From contig DAOVWH010000040.1 in assembly GCA_030636745.1 (NCBI GenBank), positions 1 to 14,389 of the forward strand: 14,389 nt of DNA, given 5' to 3'. Shown here piece after piece: positions 1 through 7,102 of the stretch. The stretch's first letter is position 1. Each line of letters begins with the position of its first letter. This stretch comes from UBA1672 sp023140905 (lineage in GTDB: Bacteria; Pseudomonadota; Alphaproteobacteria; Micavibrionales; Micavibrionaceae). A model generated the notes under the pieces. The model searched no databases and was not told the origin of the DNA. It saw only the letters and a list, made by a program, of their open reading frames with translations. The position numbers and the translations under genes were made by a program.

Positions 1-339
1 CCTATACCGGGAAATGACGACGCTTTACGCGCAATTGATCTTTATTGCGAACTTGTTGTTGGCGCTGTTGTTGACGGTCTGCAAGCCGAACTTGGCAAAA
101 AAGGTAAAGATACAGGCGCGAATGAAGAAGTTAACGTAAAACTTCCTGAAAAGAAAAAAGCACCTAAAAAAGCTAAAGAAGCTAAAAAGCCTACAACAAA
201 AACCGAAACTAAAGCTAAGGAAGCTAAAAAGCCTGCGCCTAAAACCGAAGCTAAAGCTAAGGAAGAAGTAAAGGTTGCACCAAAAACAAAAGCTGAAGAT
301 AAAACAACTAAAAATAAAGCTGAAGCAGCATCGGCATAA
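1..339 (+). CDS. rpsB: 30S ribosomal protein S2, C-terminal part (5' end outside window)
   Basis: This is the 3' end of rpsB, entering the window in frame 1 and ending at TAA 337-339; 112 residues are visible. S2 is a small-subunit ribosomal protein needed for late 30S assembly and S1 binding. The first visible residues (PIPGNDDALRAIDLY, then a C-terminal helix) match the end of the S2 core, where E. coli has IPGNDDAIRAVTLY. From about visible residue 33 onward the protein is a Lys/Ala/Glu/Pro-rich tail of roughly 80 residues with no hydrophobic core. It contains three tandem 14-residue repeats of the KAKEAKKP type (see the repeat entry). Low-complexity S2 tails occur in alphaproteobacteria, but the repeat structure is specific to what is seen here. 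tsf follows 87 bases downstream, the classic rpsB-tsf pair. Identity is secure; the role of the tail is unknown and is presumably disordered, RNA-contacting or dispensable (inference). Confidence 0.95.
   Translation, partial: PIPGNDDALRAIDLYCELVVGAVVDGLQAELGKKGKDTGANEEVNVKLPEKKKAPKKAKEAKKPTTKTETKAKEAKKPAPKTEAKAKEEVKVAPKTKAEDKTTKNKAEAASA
169..294 (+). repeat. Three tandem 42-nt coding repeats in the rpsB tail
   Basis: Three head-to-tail 42-nt units lie at 169-210, 211-252 and 253-294, each encoding 14 residues. The encoded units are KAKEAKKPTTKTET, KAKEAKKPAPKTEA and KAKEEVKVAPKTKA. By eye, units 1 and 2 match at 36 of 42 bases and units 2 and 3 at about 32 of 42. The unit length is a multiple of three, so copy-number change keeps the frame. 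The tail continues to the stop as a degenerate Lys/Ala-rich stretch. Confidence 0.8.
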
Positions 340-346
340 TATTGTC

Positions 347-363
347 GGTGCTCGCACCTTTTT
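347..363 (+). terminator. Candidate weak terminator or attenuator between rpsB and tsf
   Basis: The sequence GGTGCTCGCACC (347-358) folds as a GGTG/CACC stem with a CTCG loop and is followed directly by five Ts (359-363), eight bases after the rpsB stop. The stem is only 4 bp, with a possible C-G closing pair inside the loop, so termination would be partial at best. It could lower tsf transcription relative to rpsB or be a processing or 3'-end stabilising hairpin. The shape is seen; the function is inferred. Confidence 0.35.
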
Positions 364-399
364 ATAGATTTGTACGTTATCGAATCTAGGGTCGGAAGC

Positions 400-418
400 T
401 AACTTTAAGTTAAGAGGA
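400..418 (+). promoter_or_regulatory. tsf ribosome-binding site abutting a 13-nt dyad
   Basis: AGAGGA (413-418) is a good Shine-Dalgarno placed 8 bases before the tsf ATG at 427. Directly upstream, TAACTT-T-AAGTTA (400-412) is a perfect odd palindrome. As RNA it could form a short 5-bp stem next to the ribosome-binding site. The Shine-Dalgarno itself is secure and fixes the tsf start; any regulatory role of the dyad is speculative. Confidence 0.5.
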
Positions 419-426
419 TTAGAAAT

Positions 427-1332
427 ATGGCTAATATTACAGCATCAATGGTAAAAGAACTGCGCGAAACTACCGGAGTAGGTATGATGGACGCAAAGAA
501 AGCTTTAGTAGAAAATGATGGTAGCATGGAAAATGCTATTGACTGGCTACGCACACAAGGCCTTGCAAAAGCTGCCAAGAAATCAGGACGCACAGCTGCT
601 GAAGGTTTGGTCGCTGTTGTTACCGAAGGCAATGAAGGCGCGGTGATTGAAATTAACGCAGAAACTGATTTTGTCGCACGTAATGGGGCTTTCCAAAGTT
701 TTGTTAAAAATGTAGCTAGGCTAGCACTTAAAGTTAACAATCTTGATGAACTAAAAGCCGCTGATCTGAATGGTAAAACTGTCGAACAAACTCTGACAGA
801 TTTGATCTCTACGGTTGGTGAAAATATGAGCTTGCGCCGCATGAACCACCTAAGTGTTTCTCAAGGAACTGTGGTTGGCTATATCCACGGGGCTTTGTCA
901 GAAGGCTTAGGGAAAATCGGCGTATTGGTTGCTCTTGAATCAAGTGCTGATACAAACACACTTCAAAATGTTGGTAAACAAGTTGCTATGCACATAGCTG
1001 CTGCTAATCCACGTTTTCTTGATCAATCTTCTGTTTCCGGTGATATACTGGACCGTGAACGCGCAGTATTGAAAGAACAAGCTGTTGCTTCCGGTAAACC
1101 GGCAGAAATAGCTGAAAAAATGGTGGAAGGCCGCTTACGCAAATTCTACGAAGAAGCTTGCCTGCTGAACCAGCCTTTTATCATGGATACAGATAAAACT
1201 GTTGCTCAGGCCGTTAAAGATGCAGGAAATGACATTAATGTTACTGCGTTTGAACGTGTTCAGCTTGGTGAAGGAATTGAGAAAAAAGAGGAAGACTTTG
1301 CATCTGAGGTTGCAGCCGTAGCAAATGCCTAG
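427..1332 (+). CDS. tsf: Translation elongation factor Ts
   Basis: EF-Ts is the cytoplasmic guanine-nucleotide exchange factor that releases GDP from EF-Tu during translation elongation. The 301-residue protein opens with the conserved UBA-like N-terminal domain (residues 1-55, ITASMVKELRETTGVGMMDAKKAL). It carries the EF-Tu-contacting TDFVARN signature at residues 80-86. The two dimerisation subdomains follow, and the end shows the conserved NVTAFERVQLGEGIEKKEEDF region (271-291). It is slightly longer than E. coli EF-Ts (283 residues) and similar to alphaproteobacterial forms. The ATG at 427 has an AGAGGA ribosome-binding site with ideal spacing and gives the expected family N-terminus. It lies between rpsB and pyrH as in most bacteria. 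The stop TAG (1330-1332) sits in a small dyad, CTAGG 1329-1333 with CCTAG 1341-1345. Nothing essential is missing. Confidence 0.98.
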   Translation: MANITASMVKELRETTGVGMMDAKKALVENDGSMENAIDWLRTQGLAKAAKKSGRTAAEGLVAVVTEGNEGAVIEINAETDFVARNGAFQSFVKNVARLALKVNNLDELKAADLNGKTVEQTLTDLISTVGENMSLRRMNHLSVSQGTVVGYIHGALSEGLGKIGVLVALESSADTNTLQNVGKQVAMHIAAANPRFLDQSSVSGDILDRERAVLKEQAVASGKPAEIAEKMVEGRLRKFYEEACLLNQPFIMDTDKTVAQAVKDAGNDINVTAFERVQLGEGIEKKEEDFASEVAAVANA

Positions 1333-1398
1333 GATCAGAACCTAGTATCTAAGCCCATAGCTTTCCAAAAGAATTATACATATGTAGTATAAAATCCC

Positions 1399-1427
1399 AC
1401 AGTCGCATTGCAAAATGATGCGGCTGT
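1399..1427 (+). other. Strong intergenic hairpin between tsf and pyrH
   Basis: ACAGTCGCAT (1399-1408) pairs with ATGCGGCTGT (1418-1427) around the 9-base loop TGCAAAATG. All ten pairs form, one of them a T.G wobble. The sequence after it (CACTATATTT) is T-rich but not a clean T-run, so it is a poor intrinsic terminator. It lies 67 bases after the tsf stop and 49 bases before the pyrH ATG. It may be an attenuator, an RNase processing site or a 3'-protecting hairpin for tsf mRNA. A TATAAA box (1388-1393) just upstream has no convincing -35, so I do not call a promoter. Confidence 0.6.
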
Positions 1428-1476
1428 CACTATATTTCAGAACAATAGAATATATAGTCTACAAGGAGACACTGGT

Positions 1477-2229
1477 ATGACAATAACGGATACACCTTCT
1501 TCTGCAAAGAAAAAGGCTCTGCCATATAAGCGCGTAATGCTAAAAATGTCAGGTGAAGTTTTGATGGGGGAGAAAGAGTTTGGATTAGACTCTGTAACCG
1601 TAGAACGAATTGCCAGAGACATTAAAGAAGCTATTGATTTAGGAGTTGAAGTCTGTGTTGTTGTCGGCGCAGGCAATATTTTTCGAGGTGTTTCCGGTGC
1701 CGCTGATGGAATGGACAGAACAACGGCTGATTATATGGGCATGTTAGGCATTGTCATTAACGCATTAGCCCTGCAAAATTCATTAGAGAACATGGATGTT
1801 AAAACACGCGTTCTGTCAGCAATCCGAATGGATTCAATTTGCGAACCTTATATCAGACGCAGAGCTATGCGCCATATGGAAAAAGGCCGCGTTGTTATTT
1901 TTGCTGCCGGTACAGGAAACCCCTATTTTACAACGGATACCGGTGCTGCGCTCAGAGCCTCTGAAATGGATTGTGATGTCATTATGAAGGGAACTAAAGT
2001 CGATGGCGTTTATTCTGAGGACCCTAAAATAAATCCAGATGCAGAACGTTACGAAAAAATTTCCTATCTGGATGTTTTGACAAAGGATTTAAAAGTAATG
2101 GATGCAACAGCTATTTCACTCGCACGGGAAAATAATATTCCCATTATTATATTCTCGGTGCTTGAAGAAGGCAATTTTTCGAAAGTTGTATCAGGACATG
2201 GCAAATACACAGTTGTTGCATGTCAGTAA
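1477..2229 (+). CDS. pyrH: Uridylate (UMP) kinase
   Basis: PyrH phosphorylates UMP to UDP with ATP, a committed step of pyrimidine nucleotide supply. It belongs to the amino-acid kinase fold and is a hexameric, allosteric cytoplasmic enzyme. The chosen start at 1477 gives 250 residues (E. coli has 241). Visible motifs are the phosphate-binding lysine region LKMSGE (22-27), the glycine-rich GAGNIFRG (64-71), and the UMP-binding GTGNPYFTTDT (145-155) leading into the ATP-site KGTKVDGVYSEDPK. The start is decided by AAGGAG at 1463-1468, eight bases before ATG 1477. An in-frame TTG at 1408 would add 23 residues, but it lies inside the 1399-1427 hairpin and has no ribosome-binding site. The gene sits in the usual place between tsf and frr. 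Identity is certain. Confidence 0.97.
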   Translation: MTITDTPSSAKKKALPYKRVMLKMSGEVLMGEKEFGLDSVTVERIARDIKEAIDLGVEVCVVVGAGNIFRGVSGAADGMDRTTADYMGMLGIVINALALQNSLENMDVKTRVLSAIRMDSICEPYIRRRAMRHMEKGRVVIFAAGTGNPYFTTDTGAALRASEMDCDVIMKGTKVDGVYSEDPKINPDAERYEKISYLDVLTKDLKVMDATAISLARENNIPIIIFSVLEEGNFSKVVSGHGKYTVVACQ

Positions 2230-2318
2230 AAAATGCGTGACTATTGTCGCTACGCTCAAAAGACAAATATATGTAACACGTGGGGTGTTATATAAATATA
2301 CAGAAAGAGGTTAAGATT

Positions 2319-2873
2319 ATGACATACGACAAACAAGATATTAAGCTCCGTATGGACGGTGCAATGGTGGCTTTGCAAAAAGAATTTTTAGGACTCAGAA
2401 CAGGCCGCGCTTCAGCAAGTTTGCTCGATCCGGTTGTCGTTGACATGTATGGCAGCAAAATGCCTATTAATCAGGTTGGAACAATCAGTGTTCCTGAATC
2501 CCGATTGCTCTGTGTTCAGGTTTGGGATGCGTCTGCGGTTAAATCTGTTGAGAAGGCTATTCGTGATTCAGGGTTAGGGCTTAACCCTATGCCGGATGGT
2601 AATAATATCCGAATCCCTTTGCCTGATCTAAATGAAGAACGCAGAAAAGAGCTTACTAAAATTGCCGGGAAATATGCTGAAGCTGCGCGTGTTTCCGTAC
2701 GTAGCGTGCGTAAAGACGGTATGGACACACTCAAGAAAATGCAAAAAGACAGTGAAATTTCCGAAGATGATTTGCATCGTTTATCTGACGAAGTACAGAA
2801 AATCACAGATGAGATTATCGGGAAAATTGACACTACGCTGTCAGAAAAAGAAAACGACATTATGACGGTATAA
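2319..2873 (+). CDS. frr: Ribosome recycling factor
   Basis: RRF works with EF-G to split the post-termination ribosome. The 184-residue length equals the family norm (about 185). Family blocks seen are LRTGRASASLLDPVVVDMYG (26-45), the NQVGTISVPE loop (51-60), the NNIRIPLPDLNEERRKEL block (95-112) and the SVRSVRKDGMDTLKK helix (126-140). The first and last blocks belong to the three-helix bundle and the middle ones to the beta domain. An in-frame ATG at 2280 would add 13 residues unlike the family. ATG 2319 is preferred because AAAGAGG (2304-2310) sits eight bases upstream and the protein then begins at the expected N-terminus. It lies 89 bases after pyrH, with no visible terminator in the gap, so it is probably co-transcribed. 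Confidence 0.97.
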   Translation: MTYDKQDIKLRMDGAMVALQKEFLGLRTGRASASLLDPVVVDMYGSKMPINQVGTISVPESRLLCVQVWDASAVKSVEKAIRDSGLGLNPMPDGNNIRIPLPDLNEERRKELTKIAGKYAEAARVSVRSVRKDGMDTLKKMQKDSEISEDDLHRLSDEVQKITDEIIGKIDTTLSEKENDIMTV

Positions 2874-2956
2874 GCATTACGCATATTCTTCCCTGAATAG
2901 AAACAAACATAAACAAGATGAATTTATTAGCTAGAAGATTGTAGAATTTCCCTGAT

Positions 2957-3712
2957 ATGACACCAAATCCATCTGATGCCAACACCAAAAAAGATAAAAA
3001 CATACCGGAACATGTTGCCATTATTATGGATGGAAACGGCAGGTGGGCAGCAAAACGTAGCTTGCCTCGAACAATGGGACATAAAAAAGGCGTAGAAGCT
3101 CTGCGACGGACAATAGAAAGTGCCGCTGAGTTTGGTGTCAGATACTTGACATTCTTTGGTTTTTCTTCAGAAAACTGGAACCGTCCCGAGCAAGAAGTTA
3201 ATGACTTGATGAATCTCTTGCGTCAATATCTGAGTTCACAGACACATGATTTTCATGAAAAGAATGCCCGCCTGACAATCATTGGTGATCGCAGTGCTTT
3301 TGATAATGACATTGTAAAATTAATTCAGGATGCAGAAGACCTCACCCGCCATAATAATGCTATCCATGTTATTATTGCCTTGAATTACGGGGGTAAAAGC
3401 GATATTGCACAAGCTTGTAAAAAACTTATTCAAACCGCTATTGCAAATAACACTGTAGCAGATATCGATATTCAAACTATAGAGCAGGGCATTAACGATA
3501 ATTTGTATACAGCCGGTATCCCTGACCCTGATCTTATGATCCGCACAAGCGGAGAGACACGTATTAGTAACTTTTTGCTTTGGCAATGTGCTTATTCAGA
3601 GATGCTTTTTATTCCAACATTATGGCCTGATTTCGGACGTGACGACATGCTTAATGCACTAGATATTTACGCAAATCGAGAACGGCGCTTTGGCGGATTA
3701 AAAGATAGTTAG
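2957..3712 (+). CDS. uppS: Undecaprenyl diphosphate synthase (cis-prenyltransferase)
   Basis: UppS condenses farnesyl diphosphate with eight isopentenyl units in cis to make C55 undecaprenyl diphosphate, the lipid carrier for peptidoglycan and surface polysaccharides. It is a soluble, membrane-associated homodimer. The 251-residue protein shows IIMDGNGRWA (23-32) with the catalytic Asp25, FFGFSSENWNRP (66-77), and IRTSGETRISNFLLWQ (195-210), whose arginines bind the isopentenyl diphosphate and which leads into the SEMLF/WPDF region. ATG 2957 is the only usable start, because an in-frame TAG lies at 2942-2944, but no clear Shine-Dalgarno precedes it. The first 16 residues (Lys/Asp/Asn-rich) are a non-conserved extension. 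cdsA starts nine bases after its stop, so the two are surely co-transcribed. Further down, dxr makes precursors for this enzyme. Confidence 0.97.
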   Translation: MTPNPSDANTKKDKNIPEHVAIIMDGNGRWAAKRSLPRTMGHKKGVEALRRTIESAAEFGVRYLTFFGFSSENWNRPEQEVNDLMNLLRQYLSSQTHDFHEKNARLTIIGDRSAFDNDIVKLIQDAEDLTRHNNAIHVIIALNYGGKSDIAQACKKLIQTAIANNTVADIDIQTIEQGINDNLYTAGIPDPDLMIRTSGETRISNFLLWQCAYSEMLFIPTLWPDFGRDDMLNALDIYANRERRFGGLKDS

Positions 3713-3721
3713 GACTTAGTA

Positions 3722-4417
3722 ATGACCCTATGCCCCAAATTCATGAAACGTGTAATTTCTGCTGTGTTAATTGCTCCGGTTTTCTTATATGTCATCTTCA
3801 CAGGTGGAGTTGCTTTAATCGCATGGCTGCTTGTTGCTTTTGCCCTTTCCATACATGAATGGTACGGGCTAACTAAAAAGCTGAATGGGCAATTTATCCC
3901 TGTTATGGTTTGGGGATGTGTTTACATGTTCATTTCCTATAGCTGCTTTCTAGCTTTGCGTGAAGTTTACTCTGTGAATATCCTGTTTTTATTTCTGGGA
4001 ATGATCTGGTTTAGCGACATTGGTGCTTATTTTATCGGAAAAACTTATGGTGGGCCTAAACCAAAGTTCATCGCACGTATCAGCCCAAATAAAACATGGT
4101 CAGGCTTTAGCGGAGCTATCATATTCCCTGCTTTATTTGCTGTTATCTGGAGCCTTGTTGTGGTTTCTCATGAGCTATTTCCCAATGATACGCCATGGTA
4201 TATGGAATGTTTTATTGCCGGATCATTAGGTGCCATCATGGGTAATGTAGGACAAGTTGGAGATCTCCTTGTTTCATTTGTAAAACGAAAAGCTCAGGTC
4301 AAAGATACCGGCACACTTATCCCCGGTCATGGAGGCTTGTTAGATCGTATTGATTCAATGCTTCTGGGTGCTCCTGTTTTCTTAATCCTAATCACGTTGT
4401 TATCTTATGTCTTATGA
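3722..4417 (+). CDS. cdsA: Phosphatidate cytidylyltransferase (CDP-diacylglycerol synthase), short form
   Basis: CdsA makes CDP-diacylglycerol from phosphatidate and CTP at the inner membrane, the branch point for all phospholipids. The 231-residue protein is strongly hydrophobic with several membrane segments (about 10-27, 29-47, 61-80, 86-105, 131-149, 163-185, 213-231). The C-terminal family signature SFVKRKAQVKDTGTLIPGHGGLLDRIDS (185-212) is intact, as are SDIGAYF (98-104) and SPNKTWSG (121-128). It is clearly shorter than E. coli CdsA (285 residues); the reduction appears to be in the N-terminal membrane part, since the catalytic end is complete. AGGA (3711-3714), overlapping the uppS stop, is a ribosome-binding site for ATG 3722. 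ATG 3743 is an alternative that would start at the conserved KRVISA segment. Its end overlaps dxr by 11 bases. Confidence 0.94.
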   Translation: MTLCPKFMKRVISAVLIAPVFLYVIFTGGVALIAWLLVAFALSIHEWYGLTKKLNGQFIPVMVWGCVYMFISYSCFLALREVYSVNILFLFLGMIWFSDIGAYFIGKTYGGPKPKFIARISPNKTWSGFSGAIIFPALFAVIWSLVVVSHELFPNDTPWYMECFIAGSLGAIMGNVGQVGDLLVSFVKRKAQVKDTGTLIPGHGGLLDRIDSMLLGAPVFLILITLLSYVL

Positions 4418-5561
4418 TACCTTATCCGGCACTGATGGAAAAAAGAAAATCACCATATTAGGTGTAACAGGTTCCATTGGGCGAAACACTGTTGATGTGG
4501 TAAATGCATCATCTCACTTATTCAATGTTCATGCTGTTACAGCCAATAGAAATGCAAAAAAACTCGCTGAGATAGCTATAAAGCTTGGCGCGAAAAAAGC
4601 TGTAATTGCAGATAGCACATATAAAGAAGAACTTGAGACTTTATTGCAGGACACACCTGTTACTGTGCAATCCGGTCGTGAGGCTATTATCGCTGCATTA
4701 GAGAATAAGAACAATGTTGCTATTGCCAACAAAGAACCTCTTGTAGCCGCAGGAAAAATGATTATGGCTCTGGCAAAAGCCAAGGGCGTTAATATTCTAC
4801 CCGTTGACAGCGAGCATAATGCTATATTTCAGGTCCTCGAAGAGAACAATAAAAAGCAAATTGACCGCTTAATCTTAACAGCTTCAGGAGGACCTTTCCT
4901 GCGTTGGAACAAGAGAGATATACAAAACGCTACGCCGGAGCAAGCTATAGCACATCCTAATTGGACTATGGGAGCAAAGATATCAGTTGATAGTGCTACA
5001 ATGATGAATAAAGCTTTGGAGGTTATCGAAGCTGCGCACCTGTTTTCAATGCCGCCTGATAAAATCGAGGTTGTTATTCACCCGCAATCAACTATTCACT
5101 CCATTGTCTCTTATAAAGATGGTTCTATGCTGGCTCAAATGGGAGCAAGCGATATGCGTACGCCGATTGCTTCTGCTTTAGGATGGCCAAAACGTCTGGA
5201 TAAAGGAGGGGATATTTTAAATCTGACAGCTTTACCCTCCAGTTTAACTTTCGAAAAACCGGATTTAGAGAAATTCCCGTCTATTTCCTATGCTTATAAA
5301 TGTATAGAACTCGGTCAAAGCGCCTGTATTACACTCAACGCAGCAAATGAAGTGGCTGTAGCCCGCTTCTTAAGCGGAGATATTGCTTTTGGGGATATCA
5401 TGCGATGTGTTTCCTATAGTGTAAATACGTTTTACCCTGAGCTAGATTCTGAAAAAAGAAACAACATCACGCTAAAAACTGTTGAAGAAATCGAAAAATT
5501 GGATATCATTATACGTCAAGCAACAAACAAATTTATTGATGAGTCTTGTATAAGAAATTGA
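4407..5561 (+). CDS. dxr: 1-deoxy-D-xylulose-5-phosphate reductoisomerase
   Basis: Dxr (IspC) converts DXP to 2-C-methyl-D-erythritol 4-phosphate with NADPH and a divalent metal, the second step of the MEP isoprenoid pathway. Length is 384 residues (about 400 is usual). The NADPH-binding GVTGSIGRNTVDVV is at 19-32 and ANKEPLVAAGK at 107-117. Metal ligands are Asp134 and Glu136 (VDSEHNAIFQ) and Glu205 (NKALE), equivalent to E. coli D150, E152 and E231. The mobile-loop His183 lies in HPNWTMG. HPQSTIHSIVSYKDGSMLAQMG (225-246) completes the core. ATG 4407 lies inside cdsA (11-base overlap) with no strong Shine-Dalgarno, suggesting translational coupling; ATG 4414 is out of frame. A 69-base gap separates it from rseP. 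Confidence 0.97.
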   Translation: MSYDTLSGTDGKKKITILGVTGSIGRNTVDVVNASSHLFNVHAVTANRNAKKLAEIAIKLGAKKAVIADSTYKEELETLLQDTPVTVQSGREAIIAALENKNNVAIANKEPLVAAGKMIMALAKAKGVNILPVDSEHNAIFQVLEENNKKQIDRLILTASGGPFLRWNKRDIQNATPEQAIAHPNWTMGAKISVDSATMMNKALEVIEAAHLFSMPPDKIEVVIHPQSTIHSIVSYKDGSMLAQMGASDMRTPIASALGWPKRLDKGGDILNLTALPSSLTFEKPDLEKFPSISYAYKCIELGQSACITLNAANEVAVARFLSGDIAFGDIMRCVSYSVNTFYPELDSEKRNNITLKTVEEIEKLDIIIRQATNKFIDESCIRN

Positions 5562-5630
5562 TAAACACAGCTTTTCTAGAGACATAACAGCTATAGTCTT
5601 TGGCTATATCAATAGAAGAAAGTAATACTT

Positions 5631-7082
5631 ATGAATGTTTATGAACTAATCCAGATGGTAGGCCAAAATGTATGGTTATACGGCGGCTCCCTTGTTATTA
5701 TACTGGGGATTTTGATCTTTGTTCATGAATGGGGTCATTATATCGTTGCGCGTATGTGCGGCGTGCATGTTGAAAAATTTTCTATCGGCTTTGGAAAAGA
5801 AATATATGGCTTTACCGATAAAGCTGGTACACGTTGGAAAATTTCCATGTTTCCCCTTGGCGGTTTTGTCCAGCTTTTTGGGGATACAGATCCAGCCAGC
5901 TCCAGACATAGTGACAAAGTGGAAGACGGCGAAGAAATTCGTGAAATGACCACAGAAGAGCGTAAAGTTGCTTTCTTTACAAAAAAGCTCTGGCAACGCG
6001 CTTTGATTGTTTTGGCAGGACCGGGAATTAATTACTTATTCGCTATTATACTTTTAGCCGGATTGTATTTATCATACGGACAGCCTGTTTCTCCACCGAC
6101 AGCTGCGGCGATTATGGTCGGAAGCAATGCTGAAAAATACGGTTTTCAACCTCATGATTATATTATCTCCATTGATGGGAAAAATATTAACGATTTTAGT
6201 GACATCAGACGTGAAATGATGGTTGCTCTAAATGAAGAACGGCATTTTGTTATCGAGCGTGCCGGTGAAATTATTGAAATTACAGCCAGACCTAAGAAAG
6301 TCACTATGACTGATAAGTTCGGGTTTGTTAGCTCTATCGGCGTTCTTGGCATCATTGGTGCAGAAAAAGGAATTCTTGTCGATGAAATTAAATCTATTGA
6401 TGGTATTGAATATAATGATAAGCAACACCTCATTGCCGTATTGAAAGAGCGTATGGGAACAAGTTTCACCATTAGTTTCAAGGATGAAGAAAACGCAGAA
6501 CAGGCAATTGCAGAAGAAGAAGGCTCTAACCAAAAACAAGATGATGATGCTAATTCAATCGATGCACTGATTATTGCGCCTCAAGCAGATAGAAATGAAG
6601 AACTTGGCTTGGTAACAGAAACAACAGAAACAGGCGAAGACGTTTTATATTTATCAAATCTAGAGCCTGAGCTATATGTATCTCATACAATTATAACAGC
6701 TGTGCAAAGTGCTATTCGTGAAGCTTATACAATGACGGTTTCTTCACTTGAAGCACTCTGGCAAATGGTCGTAGGAATAAGAAGTGTTACCGAGCTGGGC
6801 GGCATTGTACGTATTGGTGCTATTGCCGGAGAAACAGCCAGTCAAGGAATTGTCCCCATTATCCTGCTTACGGCGTTATTGTCAATAAACCTTGGATTTA
6901 TCAACCTTTTACCTATTCCAATGCTTGATGGTGGACATTTGATGTTTTACAGCATCGAAGCTGTAATAGGAAAATCTGTCCCTGAGCGCATTCAAGAATA
7001 TGCTTTTCAGGCAGGATTTGTCTTTTTAGTAGGTATTATGGCTTTTGCCAATCTTAATGATATTTACCAGCTCATAAGCTGA
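5631..7082 (+). CDS. rseP: RseP-type site-2 zinc metalloprotease
   Basis: RseP is an inner-membrane intramembrane protease that cuts membrane-anchored anti-sigma factors and remnant signal peptides. The zinc motif HEWGH is at residues 32-36 inside the first membrane segment (about 17-37). The second catalytic motif, NLLPIPMLDGGH (425-436), contributes the Asp433 ligand. GFG (53-55) and the PLGGFV re-entrant strand (75-80) are intact. A second membrane segment spans about 123-149; the last two are about 403-430 and 458-477. A PDZ domain occupies about 158-222 (GFQPHDYIISIDG). Residues about 228-350 look like a divergent second PDZ interrupted by an acidic, Gln/Asn-containing stretch at about 284-311. 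Length is 483, versus 450 in E. coli. AAGAAAG (about 5616-5622) lies upstream of ATG 5631. It precedes bamA, the usual neighbour, consistent with envelope stress control. Confidence 0.95.
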   Translation: MNVYELIQMVGQNVWLYGGSLVIILGILIFVHEWGHYIVARMCGVHVEKFSIGFGKEIYGFTDKAGTRWKISMFPLGGFVQLFGDTDPASSRHSDKVEDGEEIREMTTEERKVAFFTKKLWQRALIVLAGPGINYLFAIILLAGLYLSYGQPVSPPTAAAIMVGSNAEKYGFQPHDYIISIDGKNINDFSDIRREMMVALNEERHFVIERAGEIIEITARPKKVTMTDKFGFVSSIGVLGIIGAEKGILVDEIKSIDGIEYNDKQHLIAVLKERMGTSFTISFKDEENAEQAIAEEEGSNQKQDDDANSIDALIIAPQADRNEELGLVTETTETGEDVLYLSNLEPELYVSHTIITAVQSAIREAYTMTVSSLEALWQMVVGIRSVTELGGIVRIGAIAGETASQGIVPIILLTALLSINLGFINLLPIPMLDGGHLMFYSIEAVIGKSVPERIQEYAFQAGFVFLVGIMAFANLNDIYQLIS

Positions 7083-7102
7083 TAAGAACAAAACCTTTTT
7101 GC

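Noticed and set aside
25..357. Minus-strand open frame of 110 codons opposite the end of rpsB, rich in Phe, Ser and Cys
   Set aside because: It is the antisense reading of the Lys/Ala/Glu-rich S2 tail (AAA/GAA/GCT codons give no minus-strand stops). No ribosome-binding site or family resemblance; rpsB is certain on the plus strand.
405..842. Minus-strand open frame of 145 codons opposite tsf
   Set aside because: A Ser/Ala/Leu-rich shadow of a strongly conserved plus-strand gene, with no independent coding signal.
1408..1476. TTG start giving PyrH a 23-residue N-terminal extension
   Set aside because: The TTG lies in the 1399-1427 hairpin and has no Shine-Dalgarno, while ATG 1477 has AAGGAG at ideal spacing and gives the family N-terminus.
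2280..2318. Upstream ATG adding 13 residues to ribosome recycling factor
   Set aside because: The extra residues do not resemble the family; ATG 2319 has AAAGAGG eight bases upstream and yields the normal length.
5592..5608. TATAG/CTATA inverted repeat in the dxr-rseP gap
   Set aside because: A five-base all but AT-only stem is expected by chance in DNA this AT-rich; no T-run or promoter accompanies it.
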